NCBI GenBank assembly: GCA_947632555.1
Contig: CANRPU010000015.1
Location: forward strand, 1-59,917
Length of the DNA stretch: 59,917 nucleotides
Direction of reading: 5' to 3'
Source: an uncultured Lachnospiraceae bacterium
GTDB lineage: Bacteria; Bacillota; Clostridia; Lachnospirales; Lachnospiraceae
Part shown: in pieces, positions 1 through 7,611 of the stretch
Position numbering within the stretch: the first letter of the stretch is position 1
Layout: every line of letters starts with the position of its first letter
The notes under the pieces: generated by a model
Databases searched by the model: none
Told to the model about the DNA's origin: nothing
What the model saw: the letters and a program-made list of their open reading frames with translations, nothing else
Program-made: the position numbers and the translations under genes

Positions 1-2
1 TG

Positions 3-122
3 GAGGGGACCACCATCATGGGAGAAAGATTTGAGGAGTTTTACCCCGACTATGAAGCGCTGAAAGATCTGATGATCGAGGTATTCTACCGGGAGGTGGA
101 TCCGGACGGAGCAGAAAATTAA
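3..122 (+). CDS. C-terminal end of an unrecognised protein (partial)
   Basis: An open frame runs in from the left window edge and stops at TAA 120-122, giving about 39 residues that end in REVDPDGAEN. The composition is acidic and the codon use is normal for this genome, so this is probably the true 3' end of a gene. There is too little sequence to name a family. An internal ATG at 18 has no convincing ribosome binding site, so the frame most likely continues upstream of the window. Confidence 0.5.
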   Translation, partial: EGTTIMGERFEEFYPDYEALKDLMIEVFYREVDPDGAEN

Positions 123-192
123 TTATGATATTAGGCGGCTTAGCCGTTTAATATATGTCACATGCAACTTTTTATGAAAGGAGGAGATCGAC

Positions 193-780
193 ATGAAGAA
201 AAGATTATTGGCACTGGTCTGCGCAGCGGCTATGACATTTGGCATGAGCCTGACTGTGTGCGCGGCAGGAAGCACTGACGCGACGCAGGCGGCAGAAAAT
301 ACGCCTGTCATATCCAACAACACCCAGACGCTGACCGCCGCGACCATCGCGAACTTCGCGAAAGAAACCACTGCCAGCGGAAACGCGACTGTTAGCGCGG
401 TAAGCAACGATGTTGCTGTATCCGCGGTGACGGAAGCTAACGCTGTGTACGGAACGGGCTCGTTCGTGGCGACTGTTGTGGAGGTTTCGCTGCCCGCGGG
501 TACTGTGTACCCCTATGAGCTGACGCTCAGCAACCCCAATGTGTGGGCAGGGCAGACCGTGACCATTCTGCACTACGTGAATAACGCTTGGGAGAAGATC
601 TCTCCCAGCAAGGTAGCCGATGGCTCCGTTACTTTTACCATTACTTCCTGTTCTCCTTTTGCTGTCGTGATCGATTCCCAGGCATCACCTAAGACCATGG
701 ATCCTTCTCTGGCAGTGAGCGGCCTTGCAGGCCTGTTCGCAGCGGGCGCTGTATTGACCGGCAAAAAGAAAGAGCAGTAG
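193..780 (+). CDS. Secreted, wall-anchored small protein with SPKT-type C-terminal anchor
   Basis: This 195-residue protein starts at ATG 193 behind a strong AAGGAGGAG site. Residues 1-25 form a signal peptide (MKKR, hydrophobic core, VCAA cleavage region). A Thr/Ala/Val-rich stretch follows, then a compact beta-rich domain at about 85-165. The tail is SPKTMDPSLA, a hydrophobic helix and GKKKEQ, which matches the layout of a sortase-type or membrane anchor in which SPKT replaces LPXTG. No enzyme motif is visible. I infer a surface-exposed protein of unknown role. It is a single-gene unit directly before the glycan cluster. The anchor interpretation is inference; the signal peptide and C-terminal helix are directly visible. 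Confidence 0.75.
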   Translation: MKKRLLALVCAAAMTFGMSLTVCAAGSTDATQAAENTPVISNNTQTLTAATIANFAKETTASGNATVSAVSNDVAVSAVTEANAVYGTGSFVATVVEVSLPAGTVYPYELTLSNPNVWAGQTVTILHYVNNAWEKISPSKVADGSVTFTITSCSPFAVVIDSQASPKTMDPSLAVSGLAGLFAAGAVLTGKKKEQ

Positions 781-1089
781 ATCTACGCCGTAAGGCAACT
801 AGTTTTGAATGATCGATTGAGATAAGCATGTGACAGGACAACACTCATCCGGCCGTATGCCCGCAAGGGCATGCGGTTCGGAAAAGATTCTTCCGGGGGG
901 GTATTCAAAACTCTCCCTGGCGGTTTTGTTGGAGAGAAAATATAACATTCGCAAGATAGACATTGTGTCCGGGCGGGTGGAAAAGATCAACTGGAAGTAA
1001 AAAACAAAATCCGCTTCTCTTTTTGGGGGGGTACAAACTTACTTTCTTCAATGAAAGCAGAAAGTATTTTACAGGAGAGAAGAAATAGC
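781..1089 (+). other. Leader region before the glycan cluster, no firm gene
   Basis: This 309-bp gap holds a strong hairpin (849-895, listed separately), two G7 runs (about 895-901 and 1025-1031) and a short open frame from ATG 857 to TAA 998-1000. The frame's last residues, RKIDIVSGRVEKINWK, look protein-like, but it has no ribosome binding site and I cannot place it in a family. It may be a gene remnant or chance. The rest reads as the 5' leader of the glycan operon; no clear promoter could be assigned. Confidence 0.35.
849..895 (+). other. Strong GNRA-capped hairpin with an alternative downstream stem
   Basis: Positions 853-862 pair with 867-876 (10 bp including one G-U) around a GCAA tetraloop. 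CCG 849-851 can extend the stem with CGG 879-881. The same CGG can instead form a separate stem, CGGAA 879-883 with TTCCG 891-895, so two folds compete. No U-run follows, so this is not a simple terminator. It lies about 195 nt before the first glycan gene and could act as a leader RNA element. Confidence 0.4.
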
Positions 1090-1962
1090 ATGAATATCAA
1101 AGAGCAGTCTGTTGGATTAGACATGAGAAATGAAGCAGTTGATTTGATAACGAAGTTGAATGTAAAAGAAGAGAATATAGCAACGGCTGTAAGAGGAGCC
1201 ATCGACGTACCGTTTGAAACGAGCGGCGGAAATGCGCGTTATTCGGATGTTGTGATCCCGTTCAGAAGAAAAGAGGAACGTGCAGAAAATTATGAGAAAG
1301 TTCAACCAAAGCCCGTATATGAATTTTTCAAACGTTTTTTCGATATTGTGCTCTCAATGCTTGCGAGTATCGTGATGCTGATTCCGGTGCTGATAATAGC
1401 AGTCATTATCATGATAAAGGATCCCGGAAATCCGTTTTACATACACACGCGCGTTGGAAAGGATCACAAGCCGATCAAAATCCTGAAGCTGCGGTCAATG
1501 AAAATAGGAGCCGACAGGCTCGAAGATATGCTCACGCCGGAGCAGCTGGAGGAATACAGGAGGGAGTACAAGCTGCGCGATGACCCGCGTCTGATCGGTT
1601 GGAAAAAGCCGGGTGACGGCAGCAAATGTTTTGGAGCCCGAATACGGCAATGGAGCCTCGATGAGTTATTACAGATCCCCTATAATATCTTGATAAAAAA
1701 TGATCTCCGGTTGGTTGGTCCCAGGCCCATTATGGAAGACGAACTTTTGGAAAACTATACACCCGAACAGCAGGAAATTTTGCTCTCGATCAAGCCGGGA
1801 TTGACAGGCTATTGGCAGGCATACGCGCGCAATGACGCTACATATGTAGACGGCAAGCGGCAACAGATGGAGCTTTGGTATGCGCAGAATCGGTCCCTAT
1901 GGCTGGATACGAAGATCATCTTTGCGACAGTCGCGGCGGTGCTGAGAAAGAGCGGGGTGTGA
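1090..1962 (+). CDS. Undecaprenyl-phosphate sugar-phosphate transferase (initiating glycosyltransferase)
   Basis: This protein of the bacterial sugar transferase family (WcaJ/RfbP/EpsL type) moves a hexose-1-phosphate from a UDP-sugar to undecaprenyl phosphate at the membrane, starting the glycan repeat unit. From ATG 1090 it has 290 residues: a short variable N-terminus, one membrane helix (about residues 80-105, IVLSMLASIVMLIPVLIIAV) and the cytosolic catalytic core. The core shows KILKLRSM, a DDPR segment, LVGPRP and KPGLTGYWQ, all family signatures. ATG 1090 has GGAGAG 12 nt upstream; an in-frame ATG at 1051 is less well placed. It is the first gene of the cluster. Its last 34 bp recur exactly in a decayed copy at 2800-2833. 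Sugar specificity cannot be read from the sequence. Confidence 0.9.
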   Translation: MNIKEQSVGLDMRNEAVDLITKLNVKEENIATAVRGAIDVPFETSGGNARYSDVVIPFRRKEERAENYEKVQPKPVYEFFKRFFDIVLSMLASIVMLIPVLIIAVIIMIKDPGNPFYIHTRVGKDHKPIKILKLRSMKIGADRLEDMLTPEQLEEYRREYKLRDDPRLIGWKKPGDGSKCFGARIRQWSLDELLQIPYNILIKNDLRLVGPRPIMEDELLENYTPEQQEILLSIKPGLTGYWQAYARNDATYVDGKRQQMELWYAQNRSLWLDTKIIFATVAAVLRKSGV

Positions 1963-1963
1963 A
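1930..1963 (+). repeat. 34-bp direct repeat, copy 1 (3' end of sugar transferase)
   Basis: The end of the intact sugar transferase, including its stop codon, is identical over 34 bp to 2800-2833. The repeat encodes the C-terminal AAVLRKSGV and stop. The two copies bracket the XRE gene and a decayed paralogue, which points to a past tandem duplication or recombination. Confidence 0.9.
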
Positions 1964-2022
1964 GTTTTTGCGATTGATCAAAGCCGGAGCTTGGCAGAGG
2001 ATCGGCGCGGTAGGAGAGATTT

Positions 2023-2367
2023 ATGGCAGAATTATCACAGTTAGTTGGAAATAGAATCCGAGAATTTCGGAAAATGCAGCATCTCAGCCAGGAGGAACTG
2101 GCTGAGAAATGCGGTATGCATCGTGCACACATAGGACAGCTGGAGCGCGGGGAGAAGAATGCATCGCTGATATCCATCCAAAGTATCTGCCATGGGCTTC
2201 AGATTACCATGGATGAGCTCCTTTACGGCATCATGCCGGATGATGATGCTACAACTGGCAGTTCCCGTGTCACGGATCAGGTCAATCAGCTGCTGAAAGG
2301 TCTTGACGAAGCAGATCAACTGGTCATTTATCACATGCTCGTAGAGGTATTGAAGTTGAAGTCATGA
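2023..2367 (+). CDS. XRE-family helix-turn-helix regulator
   Basis: This 114-residue protein has an N-terminal Cro/C1-type helix-turn-helix at about residues 8-65. Visible signatures are IREFRKMQHLSQEELAEK, then MHRAHIGQLERGEKNAS and a DELLYG end. The C-terminal 45 residues are short and helical, probably for dimerisation. ATG 2023 is preceded by GGAGAG. It lies 60 bp after the intact sugar transferase and before the decayed copy, so it is a candidate local regulator of the glycan cluster. No operator could be identified. The fold is certain; the target is inference. Confidence 0.85.
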   Translation: MAELSQLVGNRIREFRKMQHLSQEELAEKCGMHRAHIGQLERGEKNASLISIQSICHGLQITMDELLYGIMPDDDATTGSSRVTDQVNQLLKGLDEADQLVIYHMLVEVLKLKS

Positions 2368-2420
2368 CTGGAAAGCAGGTGACTATTCAAGGTGCAGCAT
2401 TTCACTGCGGTTAGGCCGCT

Positions 2421-2832
2421 GATTGACACATGAACAGCTTGAAGAAATAAGCTACATGATGATCCGAGATTGATTGCATGGAAGAAAGCCGGTGATGGAA
2501 AAGTATTTTGGAAGGATGCTTCACCAGTTCAGTTTGGAGGAGATCATGTAAATCCCTTATAACATCTTGTTCAGAGGGAATATGTCGTTTGTCGGCTCTA
2601 GGTCGATTTTGGAAAAGGAGTTTCATGATTACTATACGCCGGAAGACCAGGAAATACGACCCTTTGTTAAATCTGGGATGACTTGGTTACTGGCAGCACA
2701 GAATGATGCTAAATGTGCAAACGGTAAGCGACGGCATATTTAGTTGTATTATGTGCAAAATCGGTCGCTGTGGTTGGATATAAAGATTATTTTGCAACTG
2801 TCGCGGCGGTGCTGAGAAAGAGCGGGGTGTGA
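2421..2832 (+). pseudogene. Decayed second copy of the sugar-phosphate transferase (C-terminal part)
   Basis: Reading across frameshifts and stops recovers pieces of the sugar transferase C-terminal half: EQLEE, a KLHDDPRLIAWKKAGDGK stretch near 2449-2502, an FGGDH segment, YYTPED near 2628, a match to the WYAQNRSLWLD region near 2746-2780, and finally AAVLRKSGV with stop. A segment before the first DDPR block is deleted, several stops interrupt the frame (for example TAA near 2560), and the N-terminus and membrane helix are missing. The gene cannot make an enzyme. Its last 34 bp remain identical to the intact copy. Confidence 0.85.
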
Positions 2833-2833
2833 A
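2800..2833 (+). repeat. 34-bp direct repeat, copy 2 (end of decayed sugar transferase)
   Basis: This is identical to 1930-1963, although sequence just upstream has diverged strongly. The GGGGTG within it sits about 9 nt before the ATG of the next glycosyltransferase (2836) and probably serves as its ribosome binding site. That could explain why it stayed intact, unless recombination homogenised the two copies. Confidence 0.85.
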
Positions 2834-2835
2834 CA

Positions 2836-3930
2836 ATGACAGAATATTCAACGATGGTTTCGATTATTGTACCTGTATATAAAGTTGCTGCTTATTTACC
2901 CAAAATGATCGACAGCGTTCTTGCTCAAACCTATACCGATTTTGAATTTTGGCTTATAGATGATGGCTCACCAGACGATTGTGGCGAAATATGTGATCAA
3001 GCGGCAGCAAAAGATGGCAGAGTTAAGGTCATCCATAAAGAAAACGGAGGAGCGGCGAGCGCACGTAACGCCGCAATGAAAGTCGCAAAAGGCAAATACT
3101 TCCATTTCATTGATTCTGATGACTGGATTGAACCCCATATGCTTGAACTTTTGGTCACGGCAGCAGAAAAAACAAACAGTTGCCTTGCAATCACAGGCAT
3201 TTGCATGGAGTATTATGAACAAGGAAAAAACCGGTCTTACGATATATCTCCCGAAGCCGTTACTTATTCGACTGCGGATGAAGTGTATGCCAACGCAGAC
3301 AAATATTTTAGCGGTAGATTGTTGTTTCAACCTGTCAGTAAGCTTTATTTAGCGGATATTATTCGGGACAAGCATATTACGTTTCCAAAAACCATGTGGG
3401 ATGATGCGCATTTCAATTTGGAATATTTGAAGTATGTTACTTCAATTACATTTGTTCCCGGCGCTCCTTATCATTATTTTCGTTCCCGTCCGGGATCGGA
3501 AACCGCGATTATTTTTTCTGATGTGGACTATCTACTGCAAAAGCGAAAAGAAATTTTTGATTTGATTCTTGAACTTTATGCGTATTGGGGCGTGACAGAT
3601 TCTGATCGCCTTGCGAGAGTTCATGTTTATTATATGTCCCGATTGCTAGAGGGAATTGTAGAGATTGCTCGAAATCCGAACTTGGTTTATCGTGCAAAAA
3701 GAGAAAAGATTAAAAATGCGCTACATCTTTCACAGACATTAGAAAGCATTAAAATTGCAAAACCGGATTCAATAACGATGAAGATTGCCTTTTTACCGAT
3801 AAAAATGAGAAATGTCACATTGTGTTTTATGATGGGAAAAATCATCGGTTTTTTGAAAAATAACATGAGCGGCATATTTTTAAGGATGTTTTCTAAGGTT
3901 GTACATCAGGGAAAGGAAAGAAAGGCATGA
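2836..3930 (+). CDS. Family 2 glycosyltransferase
   Basis: This 364-residue protein has a GT-A fold glycosyltransferase domain in residues 1-230. Signatures are VSIIVPVYKVAAYLPKMIDS, the IDDGSPDDCG nucleotide-binding segment, NGGAASARNAAM, and the metal-binding FIDSDDWIE. The last 120 residues are variable, hydrophobic and basic and suggest peripheral membrane association. It would transfer a sugar from a nucleotide donor to the lipid-linked acceptor on the cytosolic face. Its ATG lies 4 nt after the stop of the decayed sugar transferase, and its 3' end overlaps the UDP-galactopyranose mutase start by 4 bp (ATGA), indicating translational coupling. Donor and acceptor are unknown. Confidence 0.9.
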   Translation: MTEYSTMVSIIVPVYKVAAYLPKMIDSVLAQTYTDFEFWLIDDGSPDDCGEICDQAAAKDGRVKVIHKENGGAASARNAAMKVAKGKYFHFIDSDDWIEPHMLELLVTAAEKTNSCLAITGICMEYYEQGKNRSYDISPEAVTYSTADEVYANADKYFSGRLLFQPVSKLYLADIIRDKHITFPKTMWDDAHFNLEYLKYVTSITFVPGAPYHYFRSRPGSETAIIFSDVDYLLQKRKEIFDLILELYAYWGVTDSDRLARVHVYYMSRLLEGIVEIARNPNLVYRAKREKIKNALHLSQTLESIKIAKPDSITMKIAFLPIKMRNVTLCFMMGKIIGFLKNNMSGIFLRMFSKVVHQGKERKA

Positions 3931-5006
3931 AAGTAAACTATATTGTAGTAGGTTCCGGTATTGCCGGTTCCGTATTAGCCCGCCGTTTGGCAGATGAAAA
4001 GAATCAACAGGTTTTGGTCGTTGAAAAGCGAAATTACCTAGGAGGATATTGCTATGATTATCGTGACGAAAACGGCATCCTGATTCAGAAACACGGACCA
4101 CACATTTTCCGCACCGAATCGGAGAAGGTGTGGCGGTTTTTGTCACGCTTCACCGAGTGGGAGGATTATCAACACAAGGTTCTGACAAACGTGAATGGTC
4201 ATTACTATCCAATGCCAATTAATCTCGATACTGTTAACCAATTCCTCGGGACAAGCTATACCGCTGAAACAGTGGATGATTATTTCGCGTCTAATCGGAC
4301 GAATCCGACGGAGATTAACTGCGTGAAAGATGTAATCGAAAGTCAGATCGGTCCGGAGTTTTATCACGCATTCTTTGAAAAGTATACAGAAAAACAGTGG
4401 GGACTTTCGTGCGAGCAGCTTCCACCGGAGATTGTTGCGCGTGTTCCGATCAGGAAGAATCGCGATGACCGCTATTTTACTCACCGCTATCAAGCACTCC
4501 CAAAAGATGGGTACACAAGGATGATACAAAACATTCTGGATCATCTGAATATCCATATTCTTCTTAATACGGATTACCAAGACATCAAAGACAGCATCGA
4601 ATGTGACCACATTTATTACAGTGGCTCAATTGACGAATATTATAACTACTGCTACGGAAAGTTGCCATATCGAAGTGTAACATTTCAATTTGAAACATAT
4701 CCCATCGAGCAGTACCAACCTGTGTCGGTCGTCAATTATCCAAATAATTACGACTATACAAGAATTACGGAATTTAAGCATTTTTATAGGAAAAAAACCG
4801 CAAATACGGTGATTGCGAAAGAGATTCCTGGTTCGGACGGTGATCCGTCTTATCCGATTCCGACGAATGAGAATAAGGAACTTTATAATAAATATGCAGC
4901 AATTCCAAACGAAAAAGTGACGTTTATTGGACGACTTGGCGAGTATAAGTATTACAGTATAGGTCAGATTGTTGAAAGTTTGTTAAAAGGTGATTTACCA
5001 TATTAA
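3927..5006 (+). CDS. glf: UDP-galactopyranose mutase
   Basis: This flavoenzyme interconverts UDP-galactopyranose and UDP-galactofuranose, supplying galactofuranose for the glycan. The 359-residue length fits the family. The N-terminus carries the FAD dinucleotide-binding motif (VVGSGIAGSVLARRLAD), followed by KRNYLGGYCYD. Later family signatures include KHGPHIFRT, EKYTEKQWG, YFTHRYQALPKDGYT and the C-terminal FIGRLGEYKYYSIGQ, which contributes to the flavin and substrate site. It overlaps the preceding glycosyltransferase by 4 bp. Its presence implies that the repeat unit contains galactofuranose; which neighbouring transferase uses it is unknown. Confidence 0.95.
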   Translation: MKVNYIVVGSGIAGSVLARRLADEKNQQVLVVEKRNYLGGYCYDYRDENGILIQKHGPHIFRTESEKVWRFLSRFTEWEDYQHKVLTNVNGHYYPMPINLDTVNQFLGTSYTAETVDDYFASNRTNPTEINCVKDVIESQIGPEFYHAFFEKYTEKQWGLSCEQLPPEIVARVPIRKNRDDRYFTHRYQALPKDGYTRMIQNILDHLNIHILLNTDYQDIKDSIECDHIYYSGSIDEYYNYCYGKLPYRSVTFQFETYPIEQYQPVSVVNYPNNYDYTRITEFKHFYRKKTANTVIAKEIPGSDGDPSYPIPTNENKELYNKYAAIPNEKVTFIGRLGEYKYYSIGQIVESLLKGDLPY

Positions 5007-5039
5007 TTTTATGTGAGTTAAGGAGGCCATTTATTAATA

Positions 5040-5168
5040 ATGGGCGGTTTGCAAAAATTACAACTATGTGGACTTGAAATTTTGAAGAAATTCAGAGAAA
5101 TTTGCTCAAATAGTAATCTAACTTATTATTTGAGTGGAGGCACTCTGCTTGGTACAGTGAGGAAGGAG
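5040..5168 (+). pseudogene. LicD-family N-terminal remnant
   Basis: ATG 5040 with a good AGGAGG site at 5021-5026 opens a frame that gives LQLCGLEILKKFREIC and then LSGGTLLGTVR. This is the N-terminal signature of LicD-type phosphotransferases; compare IGGTCLGAVRHKG in the intact LicD at 12602. After GTVRKES the similarity stops abruptly and the downstream DNA belongs to a different family. The conserved HxGFIPWDDDVD block is absent, so no active protein is possible. Confidence 0.75.
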
Positions 5169-5655
5169 AGCGTATTGACCTTGAACGGTTTAAACCGCTT
5201 TTAAGAAAAAACGATGTTATTCTCCCACGAAAAAGAAAATATTATATCGAAACAGTGTACAGTAATTACAGGCACATCTTTGGCGGAAAGCAGTTCGACG
5301 AGGTGCGAAAAATTATAGAATCCAATATCCAGTGTATCTTGACAGCTTTGACCAACTAATGCATTCCTATTAAGCACGCATATTCGATATGTTCATAATG
5401 CAGAAAGAACTGTCAGGTCGATATTACAAATGGCTGTTTGATGCTTTGTTTGAACTTGAAACAATGTGTAGTATATACACTGAATGTGTCTGTTTTTGAT
5501 GCTCGATTGTTTGAAAGGATATGTGAACGATTATTAAATGTATGGGTCATGAAGAACCACATTGGCCATAAGAAAATCGGCTATGTTTATATGGAGTCGG
5601 TGAATTGAAGAAAGAACATTGGTGGGGTCGTAAAAAATTTGGCGAAAAAATATAG
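5169..5655 (+). pseudogene. DUF4422-type glycosyltransferase remnant
   Basis: Reading through frameshifts gives pieces typical of DUF4422 glycosyltransferases: ERFKPLLRKNDVILPRK, KRKYYIETVYSNYRH, then after a stop MFIMQKELSGRYYKWLFDA and LFELE, and later FDARLFERICERLLNVW and KIGYVYMESVN. There are at least three interruptions, and the N-terminal third is missing. The fragment abuts the LicD remnant directly, so the junction near 5165 is a rearrangement scar. The next gene follows about 80 bp later. Confidence 0.75.
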
Positions 5656-5735
5656 CGTAAAGATTTATAAAGATGTGCCTCTAGGATAGCATTGAGAAAT
5701 TGAATTTAAAACTATACATTTTGGAAGATGAAGAA

Positions 5736-6737
5736 ATGTGCGATAGTCTAATTAGTGTAATTGTTCCAGTTTATAACGTTGAAAAATATCTTGATCGTTG
5801 TATCAAATCTATAGTTTGCCAAACTTATAGTGATTTTGAACTGATTTTAGTTGATGATGGCTCCTCAGATAATTGCCCGAAGATGTGTGACAAGTGGGCA
5901 GAAAAGGATAAGCGTGTTAAGGTAATTCATCAAGTGAATCAGGGGCCGAGCACGGCAAGAAATGCGGGAATTCGCGAAGCGCAAGGAAGGTATATAGCAT
6001 TTGTAGATAGTGACGATTGGATTGAAAAAACAATGTTGAAGGATTTGATTAACATTATTAAAAAGTATAGTGCGGATATTGCTATATGCAATTTTGCTAC
6101 AGTCAGTGATGAATTCTCAGAAAAGAGCAAATGCACTGTACCGCAGCGGGAAATCTGTTACAATTCTGATGAATTCATGAGAATAGTTTTAAAAATAGGT
6201 ACCAACAGAACGGTTTTTTATCCTTGGGCAAAGCTATATACTCGTGAAACGTTAGATATGGTAGAGCATTTCCCGGCTGTGATAAATTGTGGAGAAGATA
6301 TTGAAGGTATGTTCAAGGCGGTTCTTCGTTCACATAAAATTGTAGAAACGACTAAGATTGGCTATTATTATTGCGATAATTCAGATGGTATTACAAGAAC
6401 AAAATTTAGTGAAAATTTTTTATCACTCCATCAAGTATGGATAAGAGTGTCAGAACTATGCAAACATTATGCACCTCAATATCAGGAATATGTCGACTAT
6501 AATTTGATTCGATCTGATTTTACTATTTTGACAGACATGATATTGTTGGGAGATAAAGAAACAGACCACAAGTATCGTGCAAATAGAAAAGAGATACAAT
6601 CAAGATTAAAGACCAACATTCAGGAATTGATGAAAGGCCCTATGGTAAGGGAAAGAAAGATTCTTGCTTGGATTGTATGTTACTTTTATACATTAATTCG
6701 AATTATTTATAGGGCATTACCTATACAAAGGCGGTAA
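5736..6737 (+). CDS. Family 2 glycosyltransferase
   Basis: This 333-residue GT-A glycosyltransferase shows LISVIVPVYNVEKYLDRC, LVDDGSSDNCP, NQGPSTARNAGI and the metal-binding FVDSDDWIEK, in the usual order within the first 115 residues. The C-terminal part ends with a hydrophobic segment (ILAWIVCYFYTLIRIIY) and a basic tail, suggesting membrane association. I chose ATG 5736 (GGAAGATGAAGAA upstream); a TTG at 5700 would add 12 residues without a ribosome site. The gene is distinctly AT-rich compared with the housekeeping genes, consistent with transfer. Acceptor and donor are not predictable. Confidence 0.88.
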   Translation: MCDSLISVIVPVYNVEKYLDRCIKSIVCQTYSDFELILVDDGSSDNCPKMCDKWAEKDKRVKVIHQVNQGPSTARNAGIREAQGRYIAFVDSDDWIEKTMLKDLINIIKKYSADIAICNFATVSDEFSEKSKCTVPQREICYNSDEFMRIVLKIGTNRTVFYPWAKLYTRETLDMVEHFPAVINCGEDIEGMFKAVLRSHKIVETTKIGYYYCDNSDGITRTKFSENFLSLHQVWIRVSELCKHYAPQYQEYVDYNLIRSDFTILTDMILLGDKETDHKYRANRKEIQSRLKTNIQELMKGPMVRERKILAWIVCYFYTLIRIIYRALPIQRR

Positions 6738-6742
6738 ATAAA

Positions 6743-7591
6743 ATGAATAAGGAACAATTGACAGCAAAAATAAGGAGTAACCAGCTAATAAGGGGATTAA
6801 TATATCCATTTTATAACATTTATATGTGTCATTTATTAAGGAGCTACGCAAAAAGCAAAGATTCCCAATATATAAAGGAAGAATATCGTAAATATACGGG
6901 AAAGCGTTGCTTTGTAATAGGAAATGGTCCGAGTTTAATCCCAGCAGATTTAGAAAAAGTAAGAAATGAGATAACTTTTGCATCCAATCGGATCTATAAT
7001 ATTTTTGATCAGACTGATTGGCGTCCGACTTTTTATTTAAGTTTAGATGTTAACGCTATGCCATTTATGATTAAGAATATACGAAATATAGGTGATTTTC
7101 CGAAATTTATAAATTATCGGGCTAAGAAACTTGGCAGATGTCCCGAGGATAATATTCATTACCTTTTTTGTTACGGTCATTTTCGTATAAATTCGTATCA
7201 ACCTCAAGCAACAGTACTGCATGATGATGCATCAGAATACATTACAAAAGTTTCGACAGTAACTGTGAATGCGATTGAATTAGCCATGTATATGGGATTT
7301 TCAGAAATCTATTTACTTGGCGTGGATAATGACTATGCAAAGAAAATTGATAAACATGGGAAGATATACGATGATCCATCTGTGAAATCAAGTTATTTTG
7401 TTGGGATGAAGGATTCACAAGGTCAACTTGGGGATGGGGTGTCGGTTCAAAACGTTGAAGCAATGAACTATTCCTACCAGCTTGCAAAAAAATTTGCCAA
7501 TGAACACGGCGTTCATATCTACAACGCCACCCGCGGTGGTAAGCTGGAAGTCTTTCCACGTGTCAATTTTGATAGCCTATTCCTGCCGTAG
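6743..7591 (+). CDS. DUF115 (MptE/Maf-like) protein of the glycan cluster
   Basis: This 282-residue protein contains a Rossmann-like DUF115 domain. Signatures are GKRCFVIGNGPSLIPADL at about residues 52-69, then ITFASNRIY, a PTFYLSLD stretch and the late IYLLGVDNDYA. Family members include archaeal 6-hydroxymethylpterin diphosphokinase MptE and the bacterial Maf proteins that help modify flagellin with nonulosonic acids. Close relatives occur in capsule clusters with sialic-acid-type genes, as here, where the CMP-sugar and synthase genes follow directly. I infer a role in handling or transferring the nonulosonate, not pterin synthesis. It starts 5 bp after the preceding glycosyltransferase. 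Confidence 0.75.
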   Translation: MNKEQLTAKIRSNQLIRGLIYPFYNIYMCHLLRSYAKSKDSQYIKEEYRKYTGKRCFVIGNGPSLIPADLEKVRNEITFASNRIYNIFDQTDWRPTFYLSLDVNAMPFMIKNIRNIGDFPKFINYRAKKLGRCPEDNIHYLFCYGHFRINSYQPQATVLHDDASEYITKVSTVTVNAIELAMYMGFSEIYLLGVDNDYAKKIDKHGKIYDDPSVKSSYFVGMKDSQGQLGDGVSVQNVEAMNYSYQLAKKFANEHGVHIYNATRGGKLEVFPRVNFDSLFLP

Positions 7592-7611
7592 AATATATAG
7601 AGGTATCACCC

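Noticed and set aside
857..1000. Small gene ending RKIDIVSGRVEKINWK
   Set aside because: It has no ribosome site and no recognisable family, and its start lies inside the hairpin stem; kept only as a note in the leader entry.
781..1089. Cyclic-di-GMP or other known riboswitch in the glycan leader
   Set aside because: None of the conserved cores I know is present; only generic hairpins are visible.
2411..2626. Minus-strand frame across the sugar transferase remnant
   Set aside because: The plus strand shows clear homology to the intact transferase; the antisense frame has no features.
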